Source: Rheinheimera sp. UJ63 (GTDB lineage: Bacteria; Pseudomonadota; Gammaproteobacteria; Enterobacterales; Alteromonadaceae). From it: a stretch of 64,000 nt of DNA. Made by a program: the position numbers and the translations under genes. The notes beneath the pieces are model-generated. The model saw only the letters and a list, made by a program, of their open reading frames with translations, did no database searches and was not told the origin of the DNA. Positions 44,171 through 51,696 of the stretch are shown here, one piece after another (position 1 is the first letter of the stretch; every line of letters begins with the position of its first letter). The DNA lies in assembly GCF_021568285.1 (NCBI RefSeq), contig NZ_JAKGTQ010000001.1, positions 62,001-126,000 of the forward strand, written 5' to 3'.

Positions 44171-44532
44171 TGGCTTTTACCTTATTTGATTGTTCAGCGC
44201 GGTGTATCGCACTAGCTAGCAAGCCAAGCCACTGCTTTTGCAGAAGTTGCTGAGGTTCTAGCTTACTAATTAGTACAGCTTTGGCAATAGCGCTTATGCT
44301 AACTGGCGTGAATAAAAGCGCCATACAGCTGTATACGTTTGTTTTTCTAAGCCCTTTTCTTTAGCCGTACCCGGCTCATGTAAGCTAGCGCCATCAACAC
44401 AAAAACCAAATGAGGTGAGGGCCTAATTTTTAAACTCGGTACTGTTGCCAAAGCCGCGGCCAACGTTGACCAGCGAACCTACAAAAAGCAAGGCCTGCCC
44501 CTGACATGAAGTTAGATGCGATAACCCCAAAC
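44171..44532. other. Intergenic region, no supported gene
   Basis: About 360 bp. A degenerate GGCCTGCCCCTGAC sequence near 44489 loosely resembles the REP-type motif at 56946. One open frame (44106-44324, minus) overlaps the lipoprotein gene's start in another frame and has no recognisable features. Confidence 0.4.
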
Positions 44533-44940
44533 CTAAACTAGCCATCGCACCGATAACATGAGTATTAATACGATATACGGAAACGCCACTGTCGGTCGAA
44601 TAGCTTGACGAGCATACTCTTGCATAAGGGATAGTCCGGTTAAACTGCCTTTTTGATATTCAGTATTAAACTGAAAAGCAGGGGCTTCAGCTTGCGCGGC
44701 AATAGCCAGCTCAACCTGAAATAGCCGAGCCGCTATGCGAGACTGAAAGGTTTTCCAAATGGCATCTTGTAGCCAAAGCACTGCCAACAGCAGCAAGATA
44801 AAAACATTCACCCCACTTGCCAGCTGTGCAACTAATACCACCGTAATGCTTAATAGTTTTATATAAAGAGAATGCTTCTCGTAGCTGTCAAACTGCTGTT
44901 GCAGTAAACACCACTCTGATTCAAATTCTGTTGTTTTCAT
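44533..44940 (-). CDS. Hypothetical membrane protein
   Basis: A 135-residue protein with two adjacent membrane segments (about residues 28-45 and 47-60) and a C-terminal one (FPYIVLILMLSVRWLV), separated by an amphipathic charged region. No family recognised. It is preceded by GAGAG and lies downstream of the terminator at 45055-45080, so it is transcribed separately from the DUF2959 pair. Confidence 0.6.
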   Translation of the reverse strand: MKTTEFESEWCLLQQQFDSYEKHSLYIKLLSITVVLVAQLASGVNVFILLLLAVLWLQDAIWKTFQSRIAARLFQVELAIAAQAEAPAFQFNTEYQKGSLTGLSLMQEYARQAIRPTVAFPYIVLILMLSVRWLV

Positions 44941-45054
44941 GAATGCTCTCTAACATTGGCGAGCCATTTAACGATGACGTTACCGTGTTTTTGCTTTATC
45001 TGGCCAACCATAGGAAAACCACGCATAGAGTTTTTAATTTGGCCTTAAAACAAA

Positions 45055-45080
45055 AAAGCGACTGTCTGAAAAGTCGCTTT
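45055..45080 (-). terminator. Rho-independent terminator
   Basis: AAAGCGACT (45055-45063) pairs with AGTCGCTTT (45072-45080). On the minus strand it is followed by TTTTG-TTTT. It ends the DUF2959/small membrane protein transcript. Confidence 0.85.
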
Positions 45081-45115
45081 AAAATCATATTTTTAAACGT
45101 ATCGCCACAGCAGTA

Positions 45116-45340
45116 TTAAACAAGCGGTCGAAACTTAGCCGCATCAATTATCGACCATAAGTGCGCTATGGCAGCGACAATAGCCGGGATCACCAACCAA
45201 AAGGTGGCATAACCCACAGCACAAATAACAAAAAACACGATAGCCGCTAAAATACGGCCTTGCACCAGCTGTCCTAACCCGGGGATAAACACATTACACA
45301 AGGCGGCGATAACGTTGCCACCTGAGCCCTGACCTGCCAT
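45116..45340 (-). CDS. Small hydrophobic membrane protein
   Basis: A 74-residue protein with two membrane segments. VFIPGLGQLVQGR before the first segment recalls the TM2/NINE-type small membrane proteins, and a short loop and FWLVIPAIVAAIAHLW follow. The role is unknown. AGGAG precedes the ATG. It follows the DUF2959 gene by about 38 bp and probably shares its transcript. Confidence 0.7.
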   Translation of the reverse strand: MAGQGSGGNVIAALCNVFIPGLGQLVQGRILAAIVFFVICAVGYATFWLVIPAIVAAIAHLWSIIDAAKFRPLV

Positions 45341-45378
45341 AACGTACTCCTGACTAATGATATTTACTGTTGTTGAAT

Positions 45379-46017
45379 TTATTGTTTTAACGCTGCCACA
45401 AACTGTTCGCTTTGCTTAATTGCAGTATTCATTTCAGCAATCAGTCGGTTAATGTCTTTTTGAATGGAATTAAACTCACCTTTTAACGCCCCAATCGCTT
45501 TGGCGTTTAGGTTATGCTTTAAATACAGAGTGTTATCTTGCAGTGAAGCCAGCACAGGCTGCATACTGTCTTCGGCGCGGCGCATGGTTTTCAGTAAACT
45601 GGTATATTGGCGCTTAGTAGCAGCCAGTTTGCGCGCGCTGTCGCGTTTCAGTTTGTCGTTGCTGTAAAGCTCCAGCTCATCTTGCCACTCGTCAAATAAG
45701 GCATCGGCTACCGATTCGATACTGTCGATGCGGCCACTTACCTCTGCGGCGGCTTTGCTACAGGCTTGAAACTCACTGTCGGTCGCTTCATACATACGCT
45801 GTAAGTCGCCACCATCGAACTTTATTAAGCTGCTGAACTGTTCGAGCGCCGATTTAAACTGCTGCTGCGCCTCTTGCTGTGATTGCTGCGCTTCTTCTAC
45901 CCGATCAACTAAAATATCGCGCTTATGCACGCCAACCTTTTCCATCGCCGAATAATAGGCGCTTTGACAGCCCGTTAAAGTAAAGAAAATGGGCAAAATT
46001 AACCACAGATAACGCAT
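45379..46017 (-). CDS. DUF2959 lipoprotein
   Basis: A 212-residue lipoprotein starting at ATG 46017, with AAAGGA eight bases upstream. The leader FFTLTGCQSAYYSAMEKVGVHKRDILVDRV carries both the lipobox and the conserved DUF2959 opening. The rest is almost wholly helical with heptad character (QQSQQEAQQQFKSALEQF and the KLAATKRQYTSLLKTMRRAE region), ending in a long coiled coil. The function of the family is unknown; it is envelope-located. Confidence 0.88.
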   Translation of the reverse strand: MRYLWLILPIFFTLTGCQSAYYSAMEKVGVHKRDILVDRVEEAQQSQQEAQQQFKSALEQFSSLIKFDGGDLQRMYEATDSEFQACSKAAAEVSGRIDSIESVADALFDEWQDELELYSNDKLKRDSARKLAATKRQYTSLLKTMRRAEDSMQPVLASLQDNTLYLKHNLNAKAIGALKGEFNSIQKDINRLIAEMNTAIKQSEQFVAALKQ

Positions 46018-46094
46018 AAGATCAGTCCTTTGCAAAAACCAGACATCTGATAATAACCACTAAACGTGATTTGAACAAATCTTAAGTCTGCTTA

Positions 46095-46170
46095 CTTTGG
46101 CGTAACGCCTTTAATTTCCTGACACAGCTGCATATCTGATTTGAAACGTTTTGCGGCTTCACAATGCAAC
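46095..46170 (+). repeat. 76-bp direct repeat, left copy
   Basis: It matches 47701-47776 at 69 of 76 positions by direct comparison, starting CTTTGGCGTAACG and ending ACAATGCAAC. The two copies bracket the PEP-CTERM metzincin gene and the adjoining secreted-protein gene. Confidence 0.85.
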
Positions 46171-46285
46171 GTTCAAGGCCTTACTCTTTTAGTTTGCACC
46201 CGAAAGAAAAGAAAGAGGCAAATAAACAGCTATTTTAGTCTATAGTTTAATTTCAAACTAAAAATTCAAACAACGGGATGGATTT

Positions 46286-47122
46286 ATGTTAAAAAAGGTA
46301 AGCTTTCTGGCCCTTTTTTTGTTCGCGATAACCAGTTATTCGGCTAACGCATTACTAATAAAAGTTGATTTTACCTCTACCTCGACTGATATGTGGGGAA
46401 ACACCACATCTGCATTTGACGTGACACAAGCAGGATTCGCAGCAAGCACCTTTAACTCACTGACTGATGCCATTATGACAGCCGTGCGAAATGATTTTTA
46501 CAATAGTAGTCTTTATGGCTTTATCAGCAACGATAAACAATTAAATATTGATTTTGTAAAAGCAGCTGTAACTGACGATGTATCAGCTATCGATCCCAAT
46601 CACTACACGATCCAAGTGGGTTCTCGTCTTTCTGGCCCCCACAATGGGTTTGGTGTGGCTTGTATTTCCTGTGTTTCAGGCCCTGGAGGCATTGCACGCT
46701 TTCCAACCACGATAAATAACATCTTTGGCTCTATTTTTTCCAATAATATTTTTTCTGCACTGACTTTAGCAGCCGGCGGAACTTGGGATATGAACGAGGC
46801 AGTTAATGCTATTGCCGGAACTTTATCGCATGAGATAGGCCATGGTTTGAATCAGTTCCATCCTAGCGGTCAACAAATAAACCCAGGCGAATCACTATGG
46901 GGCCTAATGGCTACAGGAGCGAGCCCCTCTTTAATGCCTAATGGCGAAAGACTTAAAGATAGAGCCTTTAGTAATGTGAATATGCAAGATTTAGTTAATA
47001 ACCTTGGTTTAAGATCAGCAGCAGTATCAGAACCCCCTGCAATAATCTTGTTTTTCTCTGCCTGCTTAATAATGTTTTTCCAATTAAGAAAGAAAAATAA
47101 TCAAGCTAGTTTAATGTGTTAA
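46286..47122 (+). CDS. Exported metzincin-like protein with PEP-CTERM tail
   Basis: A 278-residue secreted protein. The signal peptide ends near SYSANA. The zinc motif HEIGHGLNQFH begins around residue 182. It is the metzincin HExxHxxGxxH pattern with Asn replacing the Gly, and a plausible Met-turn (WGLMATGA) lies about 20 residues on. The C-terminus SEPPAIILFFSACLIMFFQLRKKNN has the three-part PEP-CTERM signal: a Pro-Glu-Pro-like motif, a membrane span and a basic end. This suggests exosortase-dependent processing; no exosortase gene is in the window. It overlaps the next, convergent gene by 17 bp. The region is more AT-rich than the surroundings. Confidence 0.8.
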   Translation: MLKKVSFLALFLFAITSYSANALLIKVDFTSTSTDMWGNTTSAFDVTQAGFAASTFNSLTDAIMTAVRNDFYNSSLYGFISNDKQLNIDFVKAAVTDDVSAIDPNHYTIQVGSRLSGPHNGFGVACISCVSGPGGIARFPTTINNIFGSIFSNNIFSALTLAAGGTWDMNEAVNAIAGTLSHEIGHGLNQFHPSGQQINPGESLWGLMATGASPSLMPNGERLKDRAFSNVNMQDLVNNLGLRSAAVSEPPAIILFFSACLIMFFQLRKKNNQASLMC

Positions 47123-47507
47123 TCACCACATCACTTGGGCTATTTAATTGAAATAGCCCCGTTTCTTTTTCTTTAGTAAGGAACCAAGTGCCTCTCATAC
47201 CTACCTCAACTTTAATATCTTGGCTATTCAACATCCCATAAGGCCAATAATAGCCAACTGAAACTAATATAAATTCAGAGTTCGTATTTCCTTTGGTGAT
47301 ATTTTGAATTGCAAGAATAGCGACCTTTCGCGCGTACAAATCTTCTGAAAACTTTAGCGGTACTAAACTGACAACCTCAGCACTCACAATTAAAACAGCC
47401 TGCTGTTCGCGCTCTTCGATTGTTAGATAAAGCTCATCAGCGGCAATATTCCCGTTAAATATAATAAAAACAATGATTAGCGTTCTCAATAGGTAAGGTA
47501 CTTTCAT
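47106..47507 (-). CDS. Hypothetical exported protein
   Basis: A 133-residue protein starting at ATG 47507, with GAGAG six bases upstream; an ATG 78 bases further out lacks support. It has a signal peptide (LLRTLIIVFIIFNGNIAA) and a beta-rich mature part (AVLIVSAEVVSLVPL, then ILVSVGYYWPYG). The strand pattern loosely recalls small netrin-like/OB domains, but I do not assign a family. It overlaps the end of the metzincin gene. Both lie between the 76-bp direct repeats. Confidence 0.6.
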   Translation of the reverse strand: MKVPYLLRTLIIVFIIFNGNIAADELYLTIEEREQQAVLIVSAEVVSLVPLKFSEDLYARKVAILAIQNITKGNTNSEFILVSVGYYWPYGMLNSQDIKVEVGMRGTWFLTKEKETGLFQLNSPSDVVINTLN

Positions 47508-47700
47508 TAATTCTCTCGTATGAATTTCATGCTCAAGCGCTATCGATAAAAGCTTGGCGAATTTAATTTGATAGCAAAACTGCATAACACATTAAAATAA
47601 TTCAGTTTTTCTCAGAGAAGAAAATAGCGAGTTTTGGAAGTCAACTTAAACGGCTTCACTGACTATCTGCCCCCCATCAAGCTTTGACAGCGCCCTTAAG

Positions 47701-47776
47701 CTTTGGCGTAACGTCTTTAATTTCCTGACACAGCCGCATATCCGTTTTAAAACGTTTTGTGGCTTAACAATGCAAC
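47701..47776 (+). repeat. 76-bp direct repeat, right copy
   Basis: The second copy of the repeat at 46095-46170, in the same orientation with seven mismatches. It ends two bases before the stop codon of the GlyGly-CTERM protease gene. Confidence 0.85.
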
Positions 47777-47778
47777 TT

Positions 47779-49452
47779 TTAAGCTCTGCCCCCGTGAGGG
47801 GTATTAGCAAAGCGCCGACGCAGCGCCACTAACACTAACAACCAAAGTGCCGACAGGTTACTGCTACCGCCTCCCGAGCTGCTGTTACTTCCGGTGTTGC
47901 CACCCGATGCTGGGGCACTAGAGGCGTTAATAGTGACGCTGACACTATTATTAGTGCCAATCACTTGGCTATTGCCCGTTAAGCGCACGGTAAAAGTTTC
48001 AGCAGGTTCGGCGAGCACATCGGCTGTGGCCGCAACATTAATGGTTTTGCTCAGCTCGCCATTGGCAAAAACCACTTCACGGTTAATCGGGGTAAAATCG
48101 TCAGCAGTGGCACTGCCCGCTTCGGTTAGCACGGTAACGCTAATTTGACCATCGGCACCATTTGTTCGATTAAGCGTTAAATTGGCATTCTGGCCTTCGG
48201 ATAATTGCAAAGTGTTTTGTGAAAAGTTAATCACACCGGGATTACCCATATCATCTGAGGTGATCGTCACGGTTTGCGATGCGGCATTGCTGGCAATACT
48301 GACACCATAAGGATCGATCAGCTCCACGACGAACACCTCATCTTGCTCAAACACCGCATCTTGGAAGGTTGCCACGGTCACTTGGCTTGTGGTGTTGCTG
48401 CCATCAAAGTAAACACTTTTAAGCGTGGACTGAAAATCAGTGAGATCCGCAGTCGCTTTGCGCGTAATTAACTGCACAACATCACCTAATGCGGCCCCTG
48501 ACCAGTTGACTTCAACGATTAACGTTTGCCCTTCATTGATCACCGCACTTGGCAGAGATAAAGCGACCGTGCCTGAAGCGGCTTTAGCGGGTGTATTGTT
48601 AGCAAAAGGCCGTTGACGATTAGGAATAAGACTGACCATGGCTTCTTTATAAGCTCGTGCGGCATCTGCCTCTTCATTTACCCCACAAGCTACGCCTTGG
48701 CTGTTACTCACTAACGGCGATGAAAAGAAGCCCTCACTACGATTACCCGTGCTGCTTTTCATAATACTGTCAAAGTTACCACAGGTGCTACCACGGGCGA
48801 ATGGCGCAGCTAAAAGCGTGCGCTCAGCCGTGGTGTAACTGTTATAACTTTCGGTATCATGAATAAAACCATCGTTGTGCCCTAACTCATGCGCTAAAGT
48901 GCGGTCGGCTAAACCGAGCCCAACCGGAGAGACCCAAGAGTATTTACCGCTTACTTCAGCCAGGCCAATAGTGGCAACAATATCGGGATAATAACGATTC
49001 AGCGCCACAACATAAGAGGTATCGTAGTAAAAACTAAAATCATAAGTTCTGTTGAAATACACACTGCGCAAATTATTAAGCCGTTCTTCCCGCTCAGCTT
49101 TATCGTCATAAACTAAATCTGTGGGTATCGCCACTACCCCCGCTATTCTGCGGCGTAATGGAATATCTTGGCGTCGAAAACTGTCATTATTAATCTTCAC
49201 CGCCCCTTCAACATAAGCAAGCAGCTGCTCAACATCATTCTGAAAGTAATCCAGCATATCGTTCGAGTAGAAAAACACCACATCATGCACCAAGGCTTCA
49301 GATTCTAAATGTGTCTGCGCCGGATAGGTAAAGCCGTTTGACTGCAATAACAGCGGTGGCGCATTAACATCAAGTGTGCGATCGGGATAAGACTCGGCAA
49401 AAGCCATGACCGACGATAGCGCTAATAGCGAAAAACTGAGGGGTTTTAGCAT
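47779..49452 (-). CDS. Metzincin metalloprotease with Calx-beta domains and GlyGly-CTERM
   Basis: A 557-residue secreted protease. It has a signal peptide (MAFAES). The catalytic domain has the zinc motif HELGHNDGFIHD and the Met-turn DSIMKSS after CGNFD. Two Calx-beta-like domains follow (about residues 300-400 and 405-510), marked by VINEGQTLIVEVNWSG, ITSDD and LQLSEGQNANLTL. The tail GGGSSNLSALWLLVLVALRRR is a GlyGly-CTERM sorting signal, normally cleaved by rhombosortase before type II secretion. No rhombosortase is in the window. GGAAA precedes the ATG. Confidence 0.9.
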   Translation of the reverse strand: MLKPLSFSLLALSSVMAFAESYPDRTLDVNAPPLLLQSNGFTYPAQTHLESEALVHDVVFFYSNDMLDYFQNDVEQLLAYVEGAVKINNDSFRRQDIPLRRRIAGVVAIPTDLVYDDKAEREERLNNLRSVYFNRTYDFSFYYDTSYVVALNRYYPDIVATIGLAEVSGKYSWVSPVGLGLADRTLAHELGHNDGFIHDTESYNSYTTAERTLLAAPFARGSTCGNFDSIMKSSTGNRSEGFFSSPLVSNSQGVACGVNEEADAARAYKEAMVSLIPNRQRPFANNTPAKAASGTVALSLPSAVINEGQTLIVEVNWSGAALGDVVQLITRKATADLTDFQSTLKSVYFDGSNTTSQVTVATFQDAVFEQDEVFVVELIDPYGVSIASNAASQTVTITSDDMGNPGVINFSQNTLQLSEGQNANLTLNRTNGADGQISVTVLTEAGSATADDFTPINREVVFANGELSKTINVAATADVLAEPAETFTVRLTGNSQVIGTNNSVSVTINASSAPASGGNTGSNSSSGGGSSNLSALWLLVLVALRRRFANTPHGGRA

Positions 49453-49897
49453 AAAATACGTTTCCTAAGTTGTTTATTCACAAAAGGAAACGTGGCCGCT
49501 CAGCGAACCTGCTCCTTAACAGATGCGTCATACTCAACTTGTACAACTATGCCGTTTTTTTTAAGGCGACGACTCAAGCCTATTTATAAAACGCTACCAC
49601 CTACTGCATCGGATCAAACAAAGGATGAACAACAGCCATTTGAGCGATAAAGCAAGAACGCTGCTGAAGATGAAATCTCGGCGGAGAATTAAAAATAAAG
49701 TATAGCTCATCGCATGAAAAAGAGGCGTTAATCGTGTTTTTAACGCTAGCAATACTTGGTTTAGAAAATGCCTGCTTTTAAGGCACAAACTTTGGTACTC
49801 GCTAATGGTTGGTATTGAGGTTTTAGCGAGCGTTGTTATGACTACATTTAACTCTCAAGGCCTGACCTCATCAGTTTGATCCCATGAGTTCATCAGT
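49453..49897. other. Intergenic region with degenerate REP-type motif
   Basis: About 445 bp. A degenerate CAAGGCCTGACCTC at 49856-49869 matches the REP-type CAAGACCTGACCCC at 12 of 14 positions. A hydrophobic 64-codon frame at 49594-49788 (minus) has no clear start signal and was not accepted. Confidence 0.5.
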
Positions 49898-51034
49898 TTA
49901 ATTAAACGAGAACACCGTTTGGTTTCTGCCATTACCTTTAGCTTGATAAAGCATGGCATCTGCTGTTTTGATATCGTCTTGTACGTCAGCGCCTGAATAC
50001 TGAGACACCCCAATACTTAAGGTGAGAGGAATATTCAGGTTATTATAGAGTAATGGCGTATTCGCGATTTTTTGTCGGATACGCTCTGCCACGGCTTTGA
50101 TATTAGTTTCAGAGATATTGGCAATAGCAATAATAAACTCTTCACCCCCAAAGCGGGCAAAAAGGTCCGCCTTAGACAGCAAGCTGCTGATTTGATTTGC
50201 GATATGCTTTAATGCTTCATCGCCAACATCATGGCCAAAATCATCGTTTATTTTTTTAAAGAAATCGGCGTCAATCAAAATAAAGTACAAGTCATCGCGT
50301 TTCGGTATGCTCTCTAAACGCTCAAAAAACGCCCGTCGATTTAGAATAGAAGTTAAGTAATCGGTTTCGCCCACTTTTTTCATTTGATTGTGTTTCAATC
50401 TAAACGCCAACATTAAAAACACCATAATTAATGTCAGGTGACCAAATAGCATAGTCATTGAGCTTACTGTTTGAATTTGCAAAACCGTCGATTCAGGAAT
50501 AGCAAAAGATAACAACACCATGCTAATAAAAACGAGATGACAGAGTATGATCAGTTGTAAGGTGTAAAAAAAGTAGCTGAGTTCTTCTTGGTACTGGGTA
50601 TAGCGGGCCTTCTTCGCAACGATATAAGTAAGATAAACCAAGGGCATAACACCAATAGTGAAATGCCAGTAGTGTACGACATCAGCATTTGCGTCGTGAA
50701 AGAATGCGAGTAACAAACTTGGGACAAACGATCCAATCAGACAAAATCTTTCATGGTTTTTGTTGGATCGTATTTCTAATAGCTCGCTAAACGCACGACA
50801 AAACCAAAATAACGCTGTGGCATATAACGTATTGTTTATAAATACATTGGCTTGTGGCGCATGCCTATTTAAGATTAATTCAAGAATTGACATGCTCAAC
50901 AAGCAGAATCCAGCTAAAAGAAAGGCGCTAAACCCTCTAATGGTGTGATTTCTTTCATGGAAAAACCAACAAGCGATAACAAACTGTAAGGTAAGGAAGA
51001 TAGAAATAATGTTAATGGTCAAAGGTTCAATCAC
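49898..51034 (-). CDS. Membrane diguanylate cyclase (GGEEF)
   Basis: A 378-residue c-di-GMP synthase. Six or more membrane helices fill residues 1-210. They are followed by a GGDEF domain with DYLTSILNRRAFF, FILIDADFFKKINDDFGHDVGD and ARFGGEEFI (active site intact). No I-site RxxD is seen at the usual spacing. The start is GTG 51034, with AGGAAG five to six bases upstream. The membrane part resembles MHYT/MASE-like sensor regions, but I do not name one. Confidence 0.9.
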   Translation of the reverse strand: MIEPLTINIISIFLTLQFVIACWFFHERNHTIRGFSAFLLAGFCLLSMSILELILNRHAPQANVFINNTLYATALFWFCRAFSELLEIRSNKNHERFCLIGSFVPSLLLAFFHDANADVVHYWHFTIGVMPLVYLTYIVAKKARYTQYQEELSYFFYTLQLIILCHLVFISMVLLSFAIPESTVLQIQTVSSMTMLFGHLTLIMVFLMLAFRLKHNQMKKVGETDYLTSILNRRAFFERLESIPKRDDLYFILIDADFFKKINDDFGHDVGDEALKHIANQISSLLSKADLFARFGGEEFIIAIANISETNIKAVAERIRQKIANTPLLYNNLNIPLTLSIGVSQYSGADVQDDIKTADAMLYQAKGNGRNQTVFSFN

Positions 51035-51076
51035 TTAAGCTTCCTGCTATAGGTTAAGTCCACAAATATTTGGTTA

Positions 51077-51424
51077 TTAGACCTTGTTGACGGACTCTTT
51101 TTCCATCTTGGAAAGGTCTTTTGCTATAGCAACCCGAACAGAGTACGTCCCTAGCACCATCCAAATAAAGAATACCAAAAGCAAAAGTACCTCAGAAAGC
51201 ACGTTTTTACTAACTAACCAATATGCAAATGCCGATAGCAAAAAAGGTAAAATGCCATAGATTATAAATCTAGAACTGATTTTATGTTCAATACACAGCG
51301 AGGTTGCGCAATGTTTACAAGTAAAAGCGCGCAGAGGAGTAGATAAACACAATTTATGGATACCAACACTTTGCTGGCAGGTCGGACATTTGGAGAAGTT
51401 CATAACAATCCGTATTTTGAACAT
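51077..51424 (-). CDS. Zinc-ribbon membrane protein, hypothetical
   Basis: A 108- to 115-residue protein; ATG 51403 or 51424 could be used and neither has a convincing ribosome-binding site. The N-terminus holds a zinc-ribbon-like set CPTC...C...CKHC plus one more Cys (SLCIEH). Two membrane segments (IIYGILPFLLSAFAYWLV and LLLLVFFIWMVLG) and a charged tail follow. Function unknown. It lies 42 bp upstream of the diguanylate cyclase gene on the same strand, so an operon is possible. Confidence 0.65.
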   Translation of the reverse strand: MFKIRIVMNFSKCPTCQQSVGIHKLCLSTPLRAFTCKHCATSLCIEHKISSRFIIYGILPFLLSAFAYWLVSKNVLSEVLLLLVFFIWMVLGTYSVRVAIAKDLSKMEKESVNKV

Positions 51425-51696
51425 TATCTATATGATTTATTTCTGCAGATTAATGCAATAGCAAGATTAAAACAAGGTTAAGCAACTGCTTATGGAACCG
51501 TTTGCTGCTTGCATACACCTCAAACGCTAGCATTGTGCTTGCTTAATGCGCCATCTTAGCTAGCACGCTCTGCTATTTTTTCATTTCACTTTCATGCCTA
51601 GAGCCATCAGCTCAGCAGGTTTCACAATAACTGCACAATTCATGCAAATTTCCACGGTATGTTGCTGTATACCCCGAATGTTATTGAGATGGAAAT

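Noticed and set aside
44106..44324. A 72-codon minus-strand frame overlapping the small lipoprotein start
   Set aside because: The overlap is in a different frame from the better-supported lipoprotein, which has a perfect lipobox.
49594..49788. A hydrophobic 64-codon minus-strand frame
   Set aside because: No clear ribosome-binding site and no recognisable family; probably chance in an AT-rich gap. It could still be a small protein, but I cannot support it.
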